From contig NZ_HE997643.1 in the NCBI RefSeq assembly GCF_000312485.1, positions 1,168,806 to 1,232,805 of the forward strand: 64,000 nt of DNA, written 5' to 3'. A program made the position numbers and the translations under genes. The DNA comes from Yersinia massiliensis CCUG 53443 (GTDB lineage: Bacteria; Pseudomonadota; Gammaproteobacteria; Enterobacterales; Enterobacteriaceae). A model generated the notes under the pieces. The model was not told the DNA's origin and did no database searches. It saw only the letters and a list, made by a program, of their open reading frames with translations. Numbering within the stretch: the first letter of the stretch is position 1; each line of letters opens with the position of its first letter. This document shows, one piece after another, positions 19,070 to 29,394 of this stretch.

Positions 19070-19990
19070 CTAGTAACGGATTTTCGGATCGATAACGGCA
19101 TAAAGCACGTCAACAATCGCATTGAATAAAATGGTTAACGCGCCGACCAGTATGGTCAAACTCAGGACCAATGAGTAATCGCGATTTAACGCTCCGTTGA
19201 CAAACAACTGGCCTATTCCTGGTAAGCCGAAAATGGTTTCGATAACCATTGAACCGGTAATAATACCGACAAACGCAGGCCCCATATAAGACAACACGGG
19301 GAGCAATGCCGGTTTTAATGCATGGCGTAGAACAATCGTGCGCAGTGGTAAACCTTTTGCGCGCGCCGTGCGAATAAAGTTGGAATGGAGCACTTCAATC
19401 ATGGAACCACGGGTGATACGCGCAATACTGGCGATATAAGCCAATGACAACGCCACCATCGGTAAAATAATGAATTTCGGGGCTCCGCCGTTCCATCCCC
19501 CACCTGGCAACCATTTCAATATAATGGCGAAAACCAAGACTAATAACGGAGCGACAACAAAACTTGGGATCACCACTCCCGTCATGGCAAAGCCCATAAC
19601 GGTATAGTCCCACTTAGTATTTTGGTTCAAAGCGGCAATAACACCGGCACTGACTCCCAGCACAACAGCGAGTAGAAATGCAGCAAATCCGAGTTTGGCT
19701 GAAACAGGAAACGAGGCTGAGACTAACTCGTTAACGGTATAATCTTTATATTTAAATGAAGGCCCGAGGTCGCCTTGCGCCAACTGCCCCAAATAATTGA
19801 AATACTGCTTATAAACTGGGTCGTTGAGGTGATATTTCGCCTCAATATTCGCCATCACTTCGGGTGGAAGATTACGCTCACCGGTAAACGGGCTTCCGGG
19901 GGCGAGACGCATCATAAAGAATGAAATCGTTATCAAAATGAATAGTGTCGGGATCGCTTCCAAACAGCGGCGTAGAATAAATTTTAACAT
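19070..19990 (-). CDS. oppB: Oligopeptide permease membrane protein OppB
   Basis: Inner-membrane permease subunit of 306 residues. The first helix MLKFILRRCLEAIPTLFILI, the conserved FMMRLAPGSPF segment and the EAA loop RTARAKGLPLRTIVLRH are characteristic. About six helices are visible. It starts at an ATG after AAAGG and is separated from oppA by 85 bases that hold a strong hairpin, which probably lowers expression of the membrane and ATPase genes relative to the binding protein. Confidence 0.97.
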   Translation of the reverse strand: MLKFILRRCLEAIPTLFILITISFFMMRLAPGSPFTGERNLPPEVMANIEAKYHLNDPVYKQYFNYLGQLAQGDLGPSFKYKDYTVNELVSASFPVSAKLGFAAFLLAVVLGVSAGVIAALNQNTKWDYTVMGFAMTGVVIPSFVVAPLLVLVFAIILKWLPGGGWNGGAPKFIILPMVALSLAYIASIARITRGSMIEVLHSNFIRTARAKGLPLRTIVLRHALKPALLPVLSYMGPAFVGIITGSMVIETIFGLPGIGQLFVNGALNRDYSLVLSLTILVGALTILFNAIVDVLYAVIDPKIRY

Positions 19991-20038
19991 TGCCTGTACC
20001 TTTAGCCTCTTACTGCGACTTTATATTTCAATGCAATA

Positions 20039-20068
20039 AGGGCAGCACGCGAGTAAAGCGGCTGCCCT
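20039..20068 (-). promoter_or_regulatory. Intercistronic hairpin between oppA and oppB
   Basis: Perfect 8-base arms AGGGCAGC (20039-20046) and GCTGCCCT (20061-20068) with a 14-base loop, shortly after the oppA stop. There is no clean T-run, so partial termination or 3' end protection of oppA mRNA is more likely than full termination. Confidence 0.6.
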
Positions 20069-20075
20069 AAATCAA

Positions 20076-21713
20076 TTATTGCTTGATAATATAAAGATCT
20101 TTAACGTGCATATTATCCAGTGGATCTTTACCGGTGTAACCACCGACATAAGGCTTCACTAAACGGGCATTCACGTAATAGAACAGTGGGACAATTGCTG
20201 AGTCTTTATCCAGCAAGACTTCAGCTTGTTGGTACAAATCAGCACGCTCTTTCTCAGTTTTCACTTTCAGCGTGTCTTGCATCAGCTTATCAAACGCAGG
20301 ACTCTTATAATGCACAGTGTTGTTGCTGCTGTCAGAAAGCATCATATTCAGGAATGAAGAAGGTTCATTGTAGTCAGCACACCAGCCAGCGCGGGCCACA
20401 TCGAAATTCCCTTGATGGCGAGTATCCAGGAAGGTTTTCCATTCCTGATTTTCCAACTTAACATCAACACCCAGGTTTTTCTTCCAGATAGACGCGGCAG
20501 CAATGGCCAGTTTTTTATGCAAATCAGAGGTGTTGTATAGCAGGTTGAATGTTAACGGCTTGTCTTTGGTATAACCGGCTTCAGCCAGTAACTTCTTAGC
20601 GACTTCGTTACGTTTCTCTTGTGACCAGCTAAACCATTCTGGTGGTGCCAGTTCAGCGCCACTGGTGTAAGGAGGAGTGAAACCATAGGCCGGTAAGTCA
20701 CCTTGGTTTTTCACTTTGTTCACGATGATATCGCGATCCATACCCAATTTCAGTGCTTCACGTACACGAGCATCTGTAAATGGTGCTTTTTGGTTATTGA
20801 TTTCGTAGTAATAGGTGCACAGGTATGGGTCAACATGAACTTCTTGTGGGATCTCTTTTTTCAACTTCTGGAACAATTCGATCGGCATGTTGTTATACGT
20901 CATGTCGATTTCACCGCTGCGGTAGCGGTTAACGTCGGTCACTTCTGAAGAAATAGGTAGATAGGTCACTTGGTTGATAACTGTTTTCGCGTTGTCCCAA
21001 TAAGTTGGGCTACGTTCTAACACGATACGCTCGTTAACCACCCAATCTTTCAACTTGTATGCGCCATTGCCAACAAAGTTTTGTGGTTGAGTCCATTTGT
21101 CCCCAAACTTCTCAACGACAGTTTTATTGACTGGTGACATCGATGGGTGAGCTAATAGTTTGTCCAAATACGGGACGGGTTCGCTCAGTGTTACTTCCAA
21201 CGTATGATCGTCTAACGCTTTGACACCTAAAGTCTCTGGGGACTGTTTACCCGTAATGATGTCGTCGATATTCGCGATATGTGCATATTGGACATAACTT
21301 GCATAAGGAGATACCGTTTTAGGGTCTGCCAAGCGTTGCCAGCTATAAACAAAATCCTGTGCCGTTACAGGGTCACCATTTGACCATTTAGCATCTTTAC
21401 GAAGATGGAAAGTCCAGACCTTAAAGTCTTTATTATCCCAGCTTTCTGCAACACCCGGCAGAATCTTGCCATTAGGATCGTTAATCACCAACCCTTCTAA
21501 CAGATCGCGTGAGATATTTGATTCTGGTACACCTTCAATTTTATGCGGGTCCAATGATTGAGGCTCAGAACCATTATTACGGACTAATACTTGTTTCTCA
21601 GCCAGTTGTACGCCTGCTGGTACATTAGCTGCGAACGTATTTCCTACAGCCATCATACCTAAAGCAGTGACAATACCTGCGGCTAGGAGATTTTTCTTCG
21701 TGATGTTGGTCAT
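20076..21713 (-). CDS. oppA: Periplasmic oligopeptide-binding protein OppA
   Basis: Periplasmic receptor that delivers peptides of about two to five residues to OppBCDF. A signal peptide of about 26 residues ends in AANTFAA-like sequence, and the mature chain shows the SBP family 5 features: SLDPHKIEGVPESNISRDLLEGL, WTFHLRKDAKWSNGDPVTA and the later RAGWCADYNEPSSFL. I chose the ATG at 21713 (MTNITKKNLL, 545 residues), after GGAGTGG. It is very close to recalled E. coli OppA (543). A paralogue lies immediately upstream on the same strand. Confidence 0.96.
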   Translation of the reverse strand: MTNITKKNLLAAGIVTALGMMAVGNTFAANVPAGVQLAEKQVLVRNNGSEPQSLDPHKIEGVPESNISRDLLEGLVINDPNGKILPGVAESWDNKDFKVWTFHLRKDAKWSNGDPVTAQDFVYSWQRLADPKTVSPYASYVQYAHIANIDDIITGKQSPETLGVKALDDHTLEVTLSEPVPYLDKLLAHPSMSPVNKTVVEKFGDKWTQPQNFVGNGAYKLKDWVVNERIVLERSPTYWDNAKTVINQVTYLPISSEVTDVNRYRSGEIDMTYNNMPIELFQKLKKEIPQEVHVDPYLCTYYYEINNQKAPFTDARVREALKLGMDRDIIVNKVKNQGDLPAYGFTPPYTSGAELAPPEWFSWSQEKRNEVAKKLLAEAGYTKDKPLTFNLLYNTSDLHKKLAIAAASIWKKNLGVDVKLENQEWKTFLDTRHQGNFDVARAGWCADYNEPSSFLNMMLSDSSNNTVHYKSPAFDKLMQDTLKVKTEKERADLYQQAEVLLDKDSAIVPLFYYVNARLVKPYVGGYTGKDPLDNMHVKDLYIIKQ

Positions 21714-21929
21714 GCTTATATCCACTCCAGTTTTTATTTTTGCTTCACCCAGTCAATGGGCAAGCCTCACCTTGAAAGGTATTTTTTAATTACATCGTCC
21801 GGGGAACGAATCCGGTAATGTAAGACCCCATATGTATTAGCATCAGGTCAAAATATATACTGTGCTATACATCCCTATTACTCTGTCTATCTATTGAGCG
21901 ATACGCTTACACTGCCCAATTTCTGACGA

Positions 21930-23564
21930 CTACAACTTACGGATATAAAGATTTTTTAAATCCGTTAAATCTTGCGGATCTTTGCCGGTAAAACCACCCA
22001 CTGTGGGGCGAATCAGCCGGACACTAACACGGTAATAAACCGGTACCATGGCAGAATCTTTATCCAGCAAATTCTCAGCTTGTTGATACAGTGCGGTACG
22101 CTCTTGGGTATCTTTAACCACCAGCGCTTTCGCTAAAATTGCATCAAATTCAGGACTCTTATAGAAGAACGTATTATTGCTGCTATCTGATAACAGCATA
22201 TTAAGGAAAGCGGTTGGCTCATTGTAGTCACCACACCAAGTCGCTCTGGCAACATCAAACTGGCCTTGGTGACGACTTTCTAGTGAGGTTTTCCATTCTT
22301 GGTTTTGCAAGGTGACGGTAGCACCCAGATTTTTTTGCCACATAGAGGCAGCAGCGATGGCTTGCTGTTTATTTTGATCAGATGTGTTGTAGAGCAAATT
22401 AAATTTTAGTGGATTTTTTTCATCGAAACCGGCTTCAGCAAGTAGCTTTCTGGCTTCAACATTGCGTTTTTCTTGTGGCCAACTTGCCCATTCTGGTAAA
22501 GCAAAATTACCGCCATCAGTGAAGGTTGGGGTGAAGCCATAAGCAGGGATCTGCCCTTGCCCCATAATTTTGGTGGCGATGATGTCACGATCCAACGTTA
22601 ATTTAATGGCCGCCCTCACTCTCGCGTCTGTAAATGGCGCTCTTTCGTTATTAATTTCGTAATAAAAAGTACAAAGATACGGGCTAACGTGAACCTGCGA
22701 TGGCAGGTCTTTTTTCATTTTGGCAAACAGATTGGGGGGAATGGCGCTATTGGTGATATCAATTTCACCGCTACGATAGCGGTTAATATCACTCACCTCA
22801 GAAGTTATCGGTAAGAAAGTCGCTTTATTAATAACCGTCGCACTGTTATTCCAATACGTAGGGCTGCGTTCGAGCACAACCCGCTCATTAACTACCCAGT
22901 CTTTTAGTTTATAAGCACCGTTGCCAACAAAATTCTTTGGTAGAGTCCATTTATCTCCATACTTTTCAATAACGTCGCGCTTAACCGGTTTCATCGAAGT
23001 ATGAGATAACATGCTAATGAAATAAGGCACCGGCTCGGTCAACGTCACTTGCAATGTTTTCGCGTCTAGTGCCTTAACACCTAACTGCTCGGGTTTTTTG
23101 GTGCCCTTTAGGACATCATCAACATTTTCTATTTGGGCATATTGTAAGTAACTGGCGTAAGGTGACCCTATTTTAGGGTCTGCCAAACGTTGCCAGCTAT
23201 AAACAAAATCTTGTGCTGTGACTGGCGTGCCATCACTCCAAACTGCGTCATCACGTAGGTGGAATGTCCAAACTTTATATCCATCATTATCCCAGTGGGT
23301 GGCAACTGCCGGAATAAGATGACCATTGGCATCATTACTCACCAGCCCTTCTAATAGATTGAGAATAATATTTGTTTCAGGGTTACCCTCAACTTTGTGC
23401 GGATCTAAAGAAGCAACTTCAGTCCCATTATTGATAGTAATACTTTGATCTATCGCTAAAACTTCACCAGAAGGCACGCTAGCTGCTGATGAAATAGTTG
23501 AAAAAGACAAACTTAGAATAGTACTTATTATCGCCAGTGGTCGCTGCTTAAACTTTATTTGCAT
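21930..23564 (-). CDS. OppA paralogue, periplasmic peptide-binding protein
   Basis: Second family-5 solute-binding protein, clearly paralogous to the adjacent OppA; most blocks align directly (SLDPHKVEGNPETN, VYSWQRLADPK, LKDWVVNERVVLERSPTYWNN, QGQFDVARATWCGDYNEP). A signal peptide is visible after MQIKFKQRPLAIIS. I chose the ATG at 23564 (544 residues) with AAGGG upstream over an in-frame GTG 21 codons earlier. It lies 216 bases upstream of oppA in the same direction and no other permease genes accompany it, so it probably shares OppBCDF with a different peptide preference. That sharing is inference. Confidence 0.9.
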   Translation of the reverse strand: MQIKFKQRPLAIISTILSLSFSTISSAASVPSGEVLAIDQSITINNGTEVASLDPHKVEGNPETNIILNLLEGLVSNDANGHLIPAVATHWDNDGYKVWTFHLRDDAVWSDGTPVTAQDFVYSWQRLADPKIGSPYASYLQYAQIENVDDVLKGTKKPEQLGVKALDAKTLQVTLTEPVPYFISMLSHTSMKPVKRDVIEKYGDKWTLPKNFVGNGAYKLKDWVVNERVVLERSPTYWNNSATVINKATFLPITSEVSDINRYRSGEIDITNSAIPPNLFAKMKKDLPSQVHVSPYLCTFYYEINNERAPFTDARVRAAIKLTLDRDIIATKIMGQGQIPAYGFTPTFTDGGNFALPEWASWPQEKRNVEARKLLAEAGFDEKNPLKFNLLYNTSDQNKQQAIAAASMWQKNLGATVTLQNQEWKTSLESRHQGQFDVARATWCGDYNEPTAFLNMLLSDSSNNTFFYKSPEFDAILAKALVVKDTQERTALYQQAENLLDKDSAMVPVYYRVSVRLIRPTVGGFTGKDPQDLTDLKNLYIRKL

Positions 23565-24225
23565 GTCTAACTGCCCTTTTACGAGATTTGTGATGTTTTT
23601 CTCAAGGTTTGTATTAATCTGCTGCACACAACGACTAGCAATAACTATTCCAAAAATAAAAATTTGAGGCTCGGTTTCATTGAATAAGCAAGAAATCTCT
23701 CATTACCATGTTGTCCGGAAACTAACAGATGCCTAAATTTGACGCCAATAATTTTTACAGAAATGTTAAGTAATTCTCTTTTCTAAGGGCTGTATAACGA
23801 TAGTTACTCTCTGTATTTACGCAGTCACTCATAATTAAAATGTTTGTTATCATGATGATAAGTCATAAAGACATTAGTTTTCAGATAAAAAAGAAGTCTT
23901 GAAAATCGTTAAAGACACATAAAATTAACATTTTGGCCTTAGCCAGAATAAACACCTACTCATTGGAGTGTAATCACTAATAACATCTAGATAAATTCAG
24001 CACAAGCCCCACAGAATGATGTGAGCATTTTAACAACAAATTGTCTGTTTGTTTTCAGCGTAAGGTTGGTATGACGATTATTAAAGACAAACAAATATGC
24101 ATTAAGCTAAATTATTTTAGCCTAAAGGTTATTCCTGCAATATTTAAGTGCAATAGATTAAAATTAATACACTATTTGCACCAAAAAAGCGCTTATTTAT
24201 ATCAGGATTGAGATGAGATAAACAA
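23565..24225. other. AT-rich intergenic region upstream of the opp genes
   Basis: About 660 bases between ychE and the oppA paralogue, both on the minus strand. It should hold the main opp promoter and possible binding sites for H-NS or Lrp-like proteins. No gene and no clear operator was recognised. Confidence 0.5.
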
Positions 24226-24256
24226 AAAGGCCGCAGGTAAATAACCTGCGGCCTTT
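24226..24256 (-). terminator. Rho-independent terminator after ychE
   Basis: AAAGGCCGCAGGT, loop AAATA, ACCTGCGGCCTTT; on the minus strand it is followed by TTGTTT. A long perfect stem 22 bases past the ychE stop. Confidence 0.92.
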
Positions 24257-24278
24257 CATCATAATGCGTGGGAATGTT

Positions 24279-24923
24279 CTAAAGTAACCCGGGGAAAAGT
24301 GCTTTGATTCCAGTGACAATAAACTCAATACCTAATGCCATCAACAGCAAACCCATGATACGTGTTATTACGTTGATGCCCGTTTGCCCTAGCAATCGAA
24401 CCAATAGCGGCGCGGCACGGAATAACAGCCAACAGCAAAATGCAAACAAGGCAACAGCGACCGTTAATCCTAGTAAATTTTGCCAATTATGATAGCGGGA
24501 ACTCCAGACAATCGTTGAGCTTATCGCACCTGGGCCTGCCATTAACGGCAATGCTAATGGGACAACACCAATACTCTCTCGCACCGCTGTTTCTGTTTTT
24601 TCCTGCTTATTCTGCTTATCCTCGCCGAGCTTACCGCTGATCATTGACATTGCAATGCTGACAACCAGAATCCCGCCCGCAATGCGGAATGAATCAATAG
24701 AAATACCAAATACAGTTAGAATTGCATCACCCAAGAACAGGGAGATCCACAAAATAATGGCAACAGAAAGGTTAGCCGTTAAGTTAGTTTTATCCCGGCC
24801 CGCCGGTGCTTGATAGCTGGTCATACTGATAAATACCGGCAAAATCCCGACGGGGTTTACCAGTGCAAATAAGCCAACAAAAAACTTGATGTAACCTGAA
24901 AGGTCCAACAATGATTGACTCAC
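24279..24923 (-). CDS. ychE: MarC family inner membrane protein YchE
   Basis: Polytopic inner-membrane protein of 214 residues with six hydrophobic segments. The two family signatures are visible: NPVGILPVF near residue 22 and MAGPGAIS near residue 130, which relate the two halves. MarC was once linked to multiple antibiotic resistance, but the function of the family is not established. It lies upstream of opp and is divergent from adhE, as in E. coli. Confidence 0.93.
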   Translation of the reverse strand: MSQSLLDLSGYIKFFVGLFALVNPVGILPVFISMTSYQAPAGRDKTNLTANLSVAIILWISLFLGDAILTVFGISIDSFRIAGGILVVSIAMSMISGKLGEDKQNKQEKTETAVRESIGVVPLALPLMAGPGAISSTIVWSSRYHNWQNLLGLTVAVALFAFCCWLLFRAAPLLVRLLGQTGINVITRIMGLLLMALGIEFIVTGIKALFPGLL

Positions 24924-25623
24924 ATATTACTCCACGCAATTGCTAATAAATGCTTCACAGATGAAAAACCATTATAACGAATGCCCCAAACAACACACCT
25001 TAATGCCCGTTCGTCGTCATCCTGCGTCGAAAAAGAGACTGACAATGCGCATAAGCTGCCTCGTATAAACCCAGTGTTCAACTGCAGTTCTTTCTACTGA
25101 AAATAACCGTTATGACGACACCACGCTCAATATGCGCGCTAATGTAATAGAATTAGCCGTAGGAATCTATGGAATAAACCAGCATTTATACTTGAAATCC
25201 AAACACCATCTTAATTGATATGTATTGTTAATTTTCTGTGGTGTTAGTGATATTTAAAGGTCACTAATTATCAGTTAATTCCCCGCAAATGATAATTACT
25301 CTCAACAAATAATAGCTGAATGGTGTCAGCTTCACGTTTTTGTGATTTAAATCACGAAAAACATACCTAAGAATAGTTAAGCTCTGGGCAGTGGTACAGA
25401 AGAACATCACAAGTTAATTAGGGCTAAAGGTTGAAAAAAGTCGTTTATCCCCTCACCTTTATTACTCGTGAATAAAAGCTCTTTCAGTAAATCAGCGGTA
25501 AGAATGAGAAAGTAAGATAATAAAACTGTGTCTATTTGCTCATACAGCTTGCTAGAGCCTGACTATACTAGTTGCTTCAACAGCTCATTTACTAAAAGAG
25601 TTTAACATTATCAGGAGAGCATT
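24924..25623. other. Regulatory region between ychE and adhE
   Basis: 700 bases without a gene, AT-rich towards adhE. It should hold the adhE promoter(s). It contains a near-perfect CRP site at 25341-25356. The last bases before adhE (ATCAGGAGAGC) form a strong ribosome site identical in character to that of E. coli adhE. Confidence 0.6.
25341..25356 (+). promoter_or_regulatory. CRP-like site upstream of adhE
   Basis: TGTGATTTAAATCACG matches TGTGA-N6-TCACA at nine of ten positions, within the longer palindrome TTTTGTGATTTAAATCACGAAAA-like context. It lies 268 bases before the adhE start, so it could regulate adhE; a role for ychE is also possible. Confidence 0.55.
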
Positions 25624-28302
25624 ATGGCTGTAACGAATGTCGCTGAACTTAACGAGCTAGTAGCACGCGTCAAGAAAGCCCAGCGCGAGTATGCCAACTT
25701 CACTCAAGAGCAGGTTGATAAAATCTTCCGTGCCGCAGCTTTGGCTGCAGCAGATGCCCGTATTCCTTTAGCCAAATTGGCGGTTGAGGAGTCAGGCATG
25801 GGTATTGTGGAAGATAAAGTGATCAAGAACCACTTTGCTTCTGAATATATCTACAATGCTTACAAAGATGAAAAAACTTGTGGCATTTTAGAAGAAGATA
25901 AAACCTTCGGTACTATCACTATCGCTGAACCTATCGGTTTGATCTGCGGTATCGTACCAACAACTAACCCAACTTCTACCGCTATCTTCAAGGCGTTAAT
26001 TAGCCTGAAAACCCGTAACGGTATCGTGTTCTCTCCACATCCACGTGCTAAAGACGCAACCAATAAAGCCGCAGATATCGTGCTTCAAGCCGCTATCGCC
26101 GCAGGTGCGCCAGCAGATATTATTGGTTGGATTGATGCACCAACGGTTGAGTTATCTAATCAACTTATGCACCACCCAGACATTAACCTGATTCTGGCCA
26201 CAGGTGGCCCAGGCATGGTCAAAGCAGCGTATAGCTCTGGTAAACCGGCTATCGGTGTGGGTGCGGGTAACACCCCAGTTGTTGTTGACGAAACAGCGGA
26301 TATTAAACGTGTTGTTGCTTCTATTCTGATGTCTAAAACCTTTGATAACGGTGTGATTTGTGCTTCAGAGCAGTCCATCATCGTTGTTGATTCGGTTTAT
26401 GATGCCGTTCGTGAGCGTTTCGCGTCTCACGGTGGTTACCTGTTACAAGGTAAAGAACTGAAAGCTGTTCAAGATATTATTCTGAAAAATGGTGGCCTGA
26501 ATGCGGCTATCGTTGGTCAACCGGCCCCTAAAATTGCTGAAATGGCAGGTATTAAAGTACCAGCCAACACCAAAATTCTTATCGGTGAAGTTAAAGTTGT
26601 TGATGAATCCGAACCTTTCGCTCACGAAAAACTGTCACCTACTTTGGCAATGTATCGTGCGAAGAGCTTCGAAGACGCTGTTGAAAAAGCAGAGAAACTG
26701 GTAGAAATGGGCGGTATCGGCCATACATCTTGCCTGTATACAGATCAAGATAACCAACCTGCTCGCGTTAAGTATTTCGGCGACAAAATGAAAACCGCCC
26801 GAATTCTGATCAACACCCCTGCCTCTCATGGTGGTATCGGTGACCTGTATAACTTCAAAGTAGCGCCATCTCTGACGCTGGGTTGCGGTTCTTGGGGTGG
26901 TAACTCCATCTCTGAAAACGTCGGTCCGAAACACTTGATCAACAAGAAAACTGTGGCTAAGCGAGCAGAAAACATGTTGTGGCATAAACTCCCGAAATCT
27001 ATTTACTTCCGCCGTGGGTCCCTGCCTATTGCACTGGAAGAAGTGGCAACTGACGGTGCAAAACGTGCCTTCATCGTGACTGACCGCTATCTGTTTAACA
27101 ACGGATATGCTGACCAAATCACTGGCGTATTGAAATCTCACGGTATCGAAACTGAAGTCTTCTTTGAAGTAGAAGCAGACCCTACCCTGAGCATCGTGCG
27201 TAAAGGTGCAGAGCAGATGAACTCCTTCAAACCAGACGTGATTATCGCGCTGGGTGGTGGTTCACCGATGGATGCTGCAAAAATCATGTGGGTCATGTAC
27301 GAGCATCCAGAAACCCACTTTGAAGAACTGGCACTGCGCTTTATGGATATCCGTAAACGTATTTACAAGTTCCCGAAAATGGGCGTGAAAGCGAAAATGA
27401 TCGCGGTCACCACCACATCAGGTACGGGTTCAGAAGTGACACCGTTTGCGGTAGTGACAGACGATGCAACAGGTCAGAAATATCCATTGGCTGACTACGC
27501 ATTGACTCCAGATATGGCAATTGTTGATGCCAATCTAGTTATGAATATGCCTAAGTCACTGTGTGCCTTTGGTGGCCTTGATGCGGTAACCCATGCACTG
27601 GAAGCTTATGTTTCTGTGTTGGCGAACGAATACTCTGACGGTCAGGCGCTGCAAGCACTGAAACTGTTGAAAGAATTCTTGCCTGCCAGTTACAACGAAG
27701 GGGCTAAAAACCCAGTTGCCCGTGAACGTGTTCACAATGCCGCGACCATTGCAGGTATCGCATTTGCTAACGCCTTCTTGGGTGTCTGTCACTCAATGGC
27801 CCACAAACTGGGTTCTGAGTTCCACATTCCGCATGGCTTGGCAAACGCCATGTTGATTTCTAACGTTATCCGCTATAACGCGAATGATAACCCAACTAAG
27901 CAGACTGCTTTCAGCCAGTATGACCGCCCACAAGCGCGTCGTCGTTATGCTGAAATTGCAGATCATCTGGGTCTGAGTGCACAGGGCGACCGTACCGCAC
28001 AAAAAATTCAGAAGCTGTTGACGTGGTTAGATGAAATCAAAGCTGAATTAGGTATTCCTGTTTCAATTCGTGAAGCGGGCGTTCAGGAAGCCGATTTCTT
28101 AGCCAAAGTAGACAAACTGTCTGAAGATGCGTTTGATGACCAGTGTACCGGTGCTAACCCACGTTACCCACTGATCTCTGAGCTGAAACAGATCTTGATG
28201 GATACTTATTACGGCCGTGAGTTCAGCGAAGAACTTGACCGTGAAGAAGTTGCAGTTGTAGCAGCACCTGCAGCTAAAGCTGAGAAAAAAGCCAAGAAAT
28301 AA
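25624..28302 (+). CDS. adhE: Bifunctional aldehyde-alcohol dehydrogenase AdhE
   Basis: Converts acetyl-CoA to acetaldehyde and then ethanol, re-oxidising two NADH during fermentation; it forms long helical polymers (spirosomes). The N-terminal aldehyde dehydrogenase (about residues 1-440) has its catalytic Cys246 in NGVICASEQS. The C-terminal iron-dependent alcohol dehydrogenase (about 450-870) has the NAD motif ALGGGSPMDAAK and metal ligands in GGLDAVTHALEAY and GVCHSMAHKLGSEFHIPHG. It has 892 residues, one more than E. coli, ending in a basic Lys/Ala-rich tail. It is monocistronic with a strong terminator. Confidence 0.98.
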   Translation: MAVTNVAELNELVARVKKAQREYANFTQEQVDKIFRAAALAAADARIPLAKLAVEESGMGIVEDKVIKNHFASEYIYNAYKDEKTCGILEEDKTFGTITIAEPIGLICGIVPTTNPTSTAIFKALISLKTRNGIVFSPHPRAKDATNKAADIVLQAAIAAGAPADIIGWIDAPTVELSNQLMHHPDINLILATGGPGMVKAAYSSGKPAIGVGAGNTPVVVDETADIKRVVASILMSKTFDNGVICASEQSIIVVDSVYDAVRERFASHGGYLLQGKELKAVQDIILKNGGLNAAIVGQPAPKIAEMAGIKVPANTKILIGEVKVVDESEPFAHEKLSPTLAMYRAKSFEDAVEKAEKLVEMGGIGHTSCLYTDQDNQPARVKYFGDKMKTARILINTPASHGGIGDLYNFKVAPSLTLGCGSWGGNSISENVGPKHLINKKTVAKRAENMLWHKLPKSIYFRRGSLPIALEEVATDGAKRAFIVTDRYLFNNGYADQITGVLKSHGIETEVFFEVEADPTLSIVRKGAEQMNSFKPDVIIALGGGSPMDAAKIMWVMYEHPETHFEELALRFMDIRKRIYKFPKMGVKAKMIAVTTTSGTGSEVTPFAVVTDDATGQKYPLADYALTPDMAIVDANLVMNMPKSLCAFGGLDAVTHALEAYVSVLANEYSDGQALQALKLLKEFLPASYNEGAKNPVARERVHNAATIAGIAFANAFLGVCHSMAHKLGSEFHIPHGLANAMLISNVIRYNANDNPTKQTAFSQYDRPQARRRYAEIADHLGLSAQGDRTAQKIQKLLTWLDEIKAELGIPVSIREAGVQEADFLAKVDKLSEDAFDDQCTGANPRYPLISELKQILMDTYYGREFSEELDREEVAVVAAPAAKAEKKAKK

Positions 28303-28353
28303 TTATCTTAATGAACGAACCCTATTTCCGGATGGGGTGAGTCGCGAAGATAT

Positions 28354-28393
28354 CACCCCCACAGGCTATTGCCTTGTGGGGGTTTCTTTTTAA
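28354..28393 (+). terminator. Rho-independent terminator after adhE
   Basis: ACCCCCACAGGC-type stem: CCCCCACAGGC, loop TATT, GCCTTGTGGGGG, then TTTCTTTTT. One G-T pair in an 11-base stem. Confidence 0.92.
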
Positions 28394-28806
28394 AAAATGT
28401 TTGTGATAGTCTCAAGCTGAACTCTTCCTCCTACTCCTTTAGTCTTCGCTATAAGCCCACGAAGCAAGGCTCACAGAGCTAATTTCACTCGGCCTTATAG
28501 GTAACTCAACGTGGTTTATATCGTGACGATAACGCGCGTCTAAGCGAGCCTGACAGGCCTTATATTTAGGCGTAGCTATTGAACAAGAGAAAGATTTAAA
28601 GATTGAGTGATATGCAAAAAAACGAGAGTGACTATGACAATCGAAGAATAAAACTAGGATGGAGCGTTATCACCCAGCGCCATATCTTGGTTGGCGTTGT
28701 ATTGCCTGATATGACACGAATACGATAGAAGCTAAGTTACCCCACAATTTCAAAGATGAATCCTGTGAGGCATCTTATAGCAATGATTTAGCGCTTAGCG
28801 ATAATG
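28394..28806. other. Intergenic region between adhE and tdk
   Basis: About 410 bases between convergent genes. E. coli has a pseudogene in this neighbourhood, but here I see no coding remnant, no repeat and no RNA I can support. Confidence 0.5.
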
Positions 28807-29394
28807 CTAGAGGCAAGCTGCTTTAATGGCTTCTTTATAATGCCGCCGGCAAACTGAGACATAACTTTCATTGCCACCAATAACAATTTGCTCACCGTCA
28901 TGCACTGCTCTGCCCTGTTCATCCAACCGCAGCACCATGTTTGCTTTGCGACCGCAGTGACAAATAGTTTTTAACTCAACCAATTTGTCGGCCCACGATA
29001 GCAAATACTTGCTGCCAGGAAATAGCTCACCGAGAAAATCAGTACGTAGTCCATAACACAGAACAGGAATGTGTAAATCATCCACCACTTGGCACAATTC
29101 TTGGACTTGTTCTTTGGTCAGGAATTGGCATTCATCAAGTAAAATACAGTGAACAGGTTTTTCCTGGTGCTCAGTAGCGATAATAGAGAATAAAGATGTA
29201 CTGTGATTATAGAGCAAAGCCTGCGAGGATAGTCCTATACGTGAACTGACGGTCCCAACACCGAAGCGGCTATCTATCTCAGCCGTAAATACTAAGGTAC
29301 GCATACCTCGTTCTTGGTAGTTATAAGAAGACTGTAACAGCGCCGTAGACTTTCCTGCATTCATTGCAGAGTAATAAAAATAAAGTTGAGCCAT
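28807..29394 (-). CDS. tdk: Thymidine kinase
   Basis: Phosphorylates thymidine and deoxyuridine with ATP in pyrimidine salvage. It belongs to the type II (tetrameric, zinc-containing) kinases. The P-loop is [12 protein letters not shown] near the N-terminus, the DECQF motif holds the catalytic carboxylate, and zinc ligands are seen in ICHCGRKA and VSVCRRHY. It has 195 residues. Placement next to hns on the opposite strand matches E. coli. Confidence 0.97.
   Translation of the reverse strand: MAQLYFYYSAMNAGKSTALLQSSYNYQERGMRTLVFTAEIDSRFGVGTVSSRIGLSSQALLYNHSTSLFSIIATEHQEKPVHCILLDECQFLTKEQVQELCQVVDDLHIPVLCYGLRTDFLGELFPGSKYLLSWADKLVELKTICHCGRKANMVLRLDEQGRAVHDGEQIVIGGNESYVSVCRRHYKEAIKAACL

Noticed and set aside
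26635-27141. 168-codon minus-strand frame inside adhE
   Set aside because: Shadow frame of a highly biased coding sequence.
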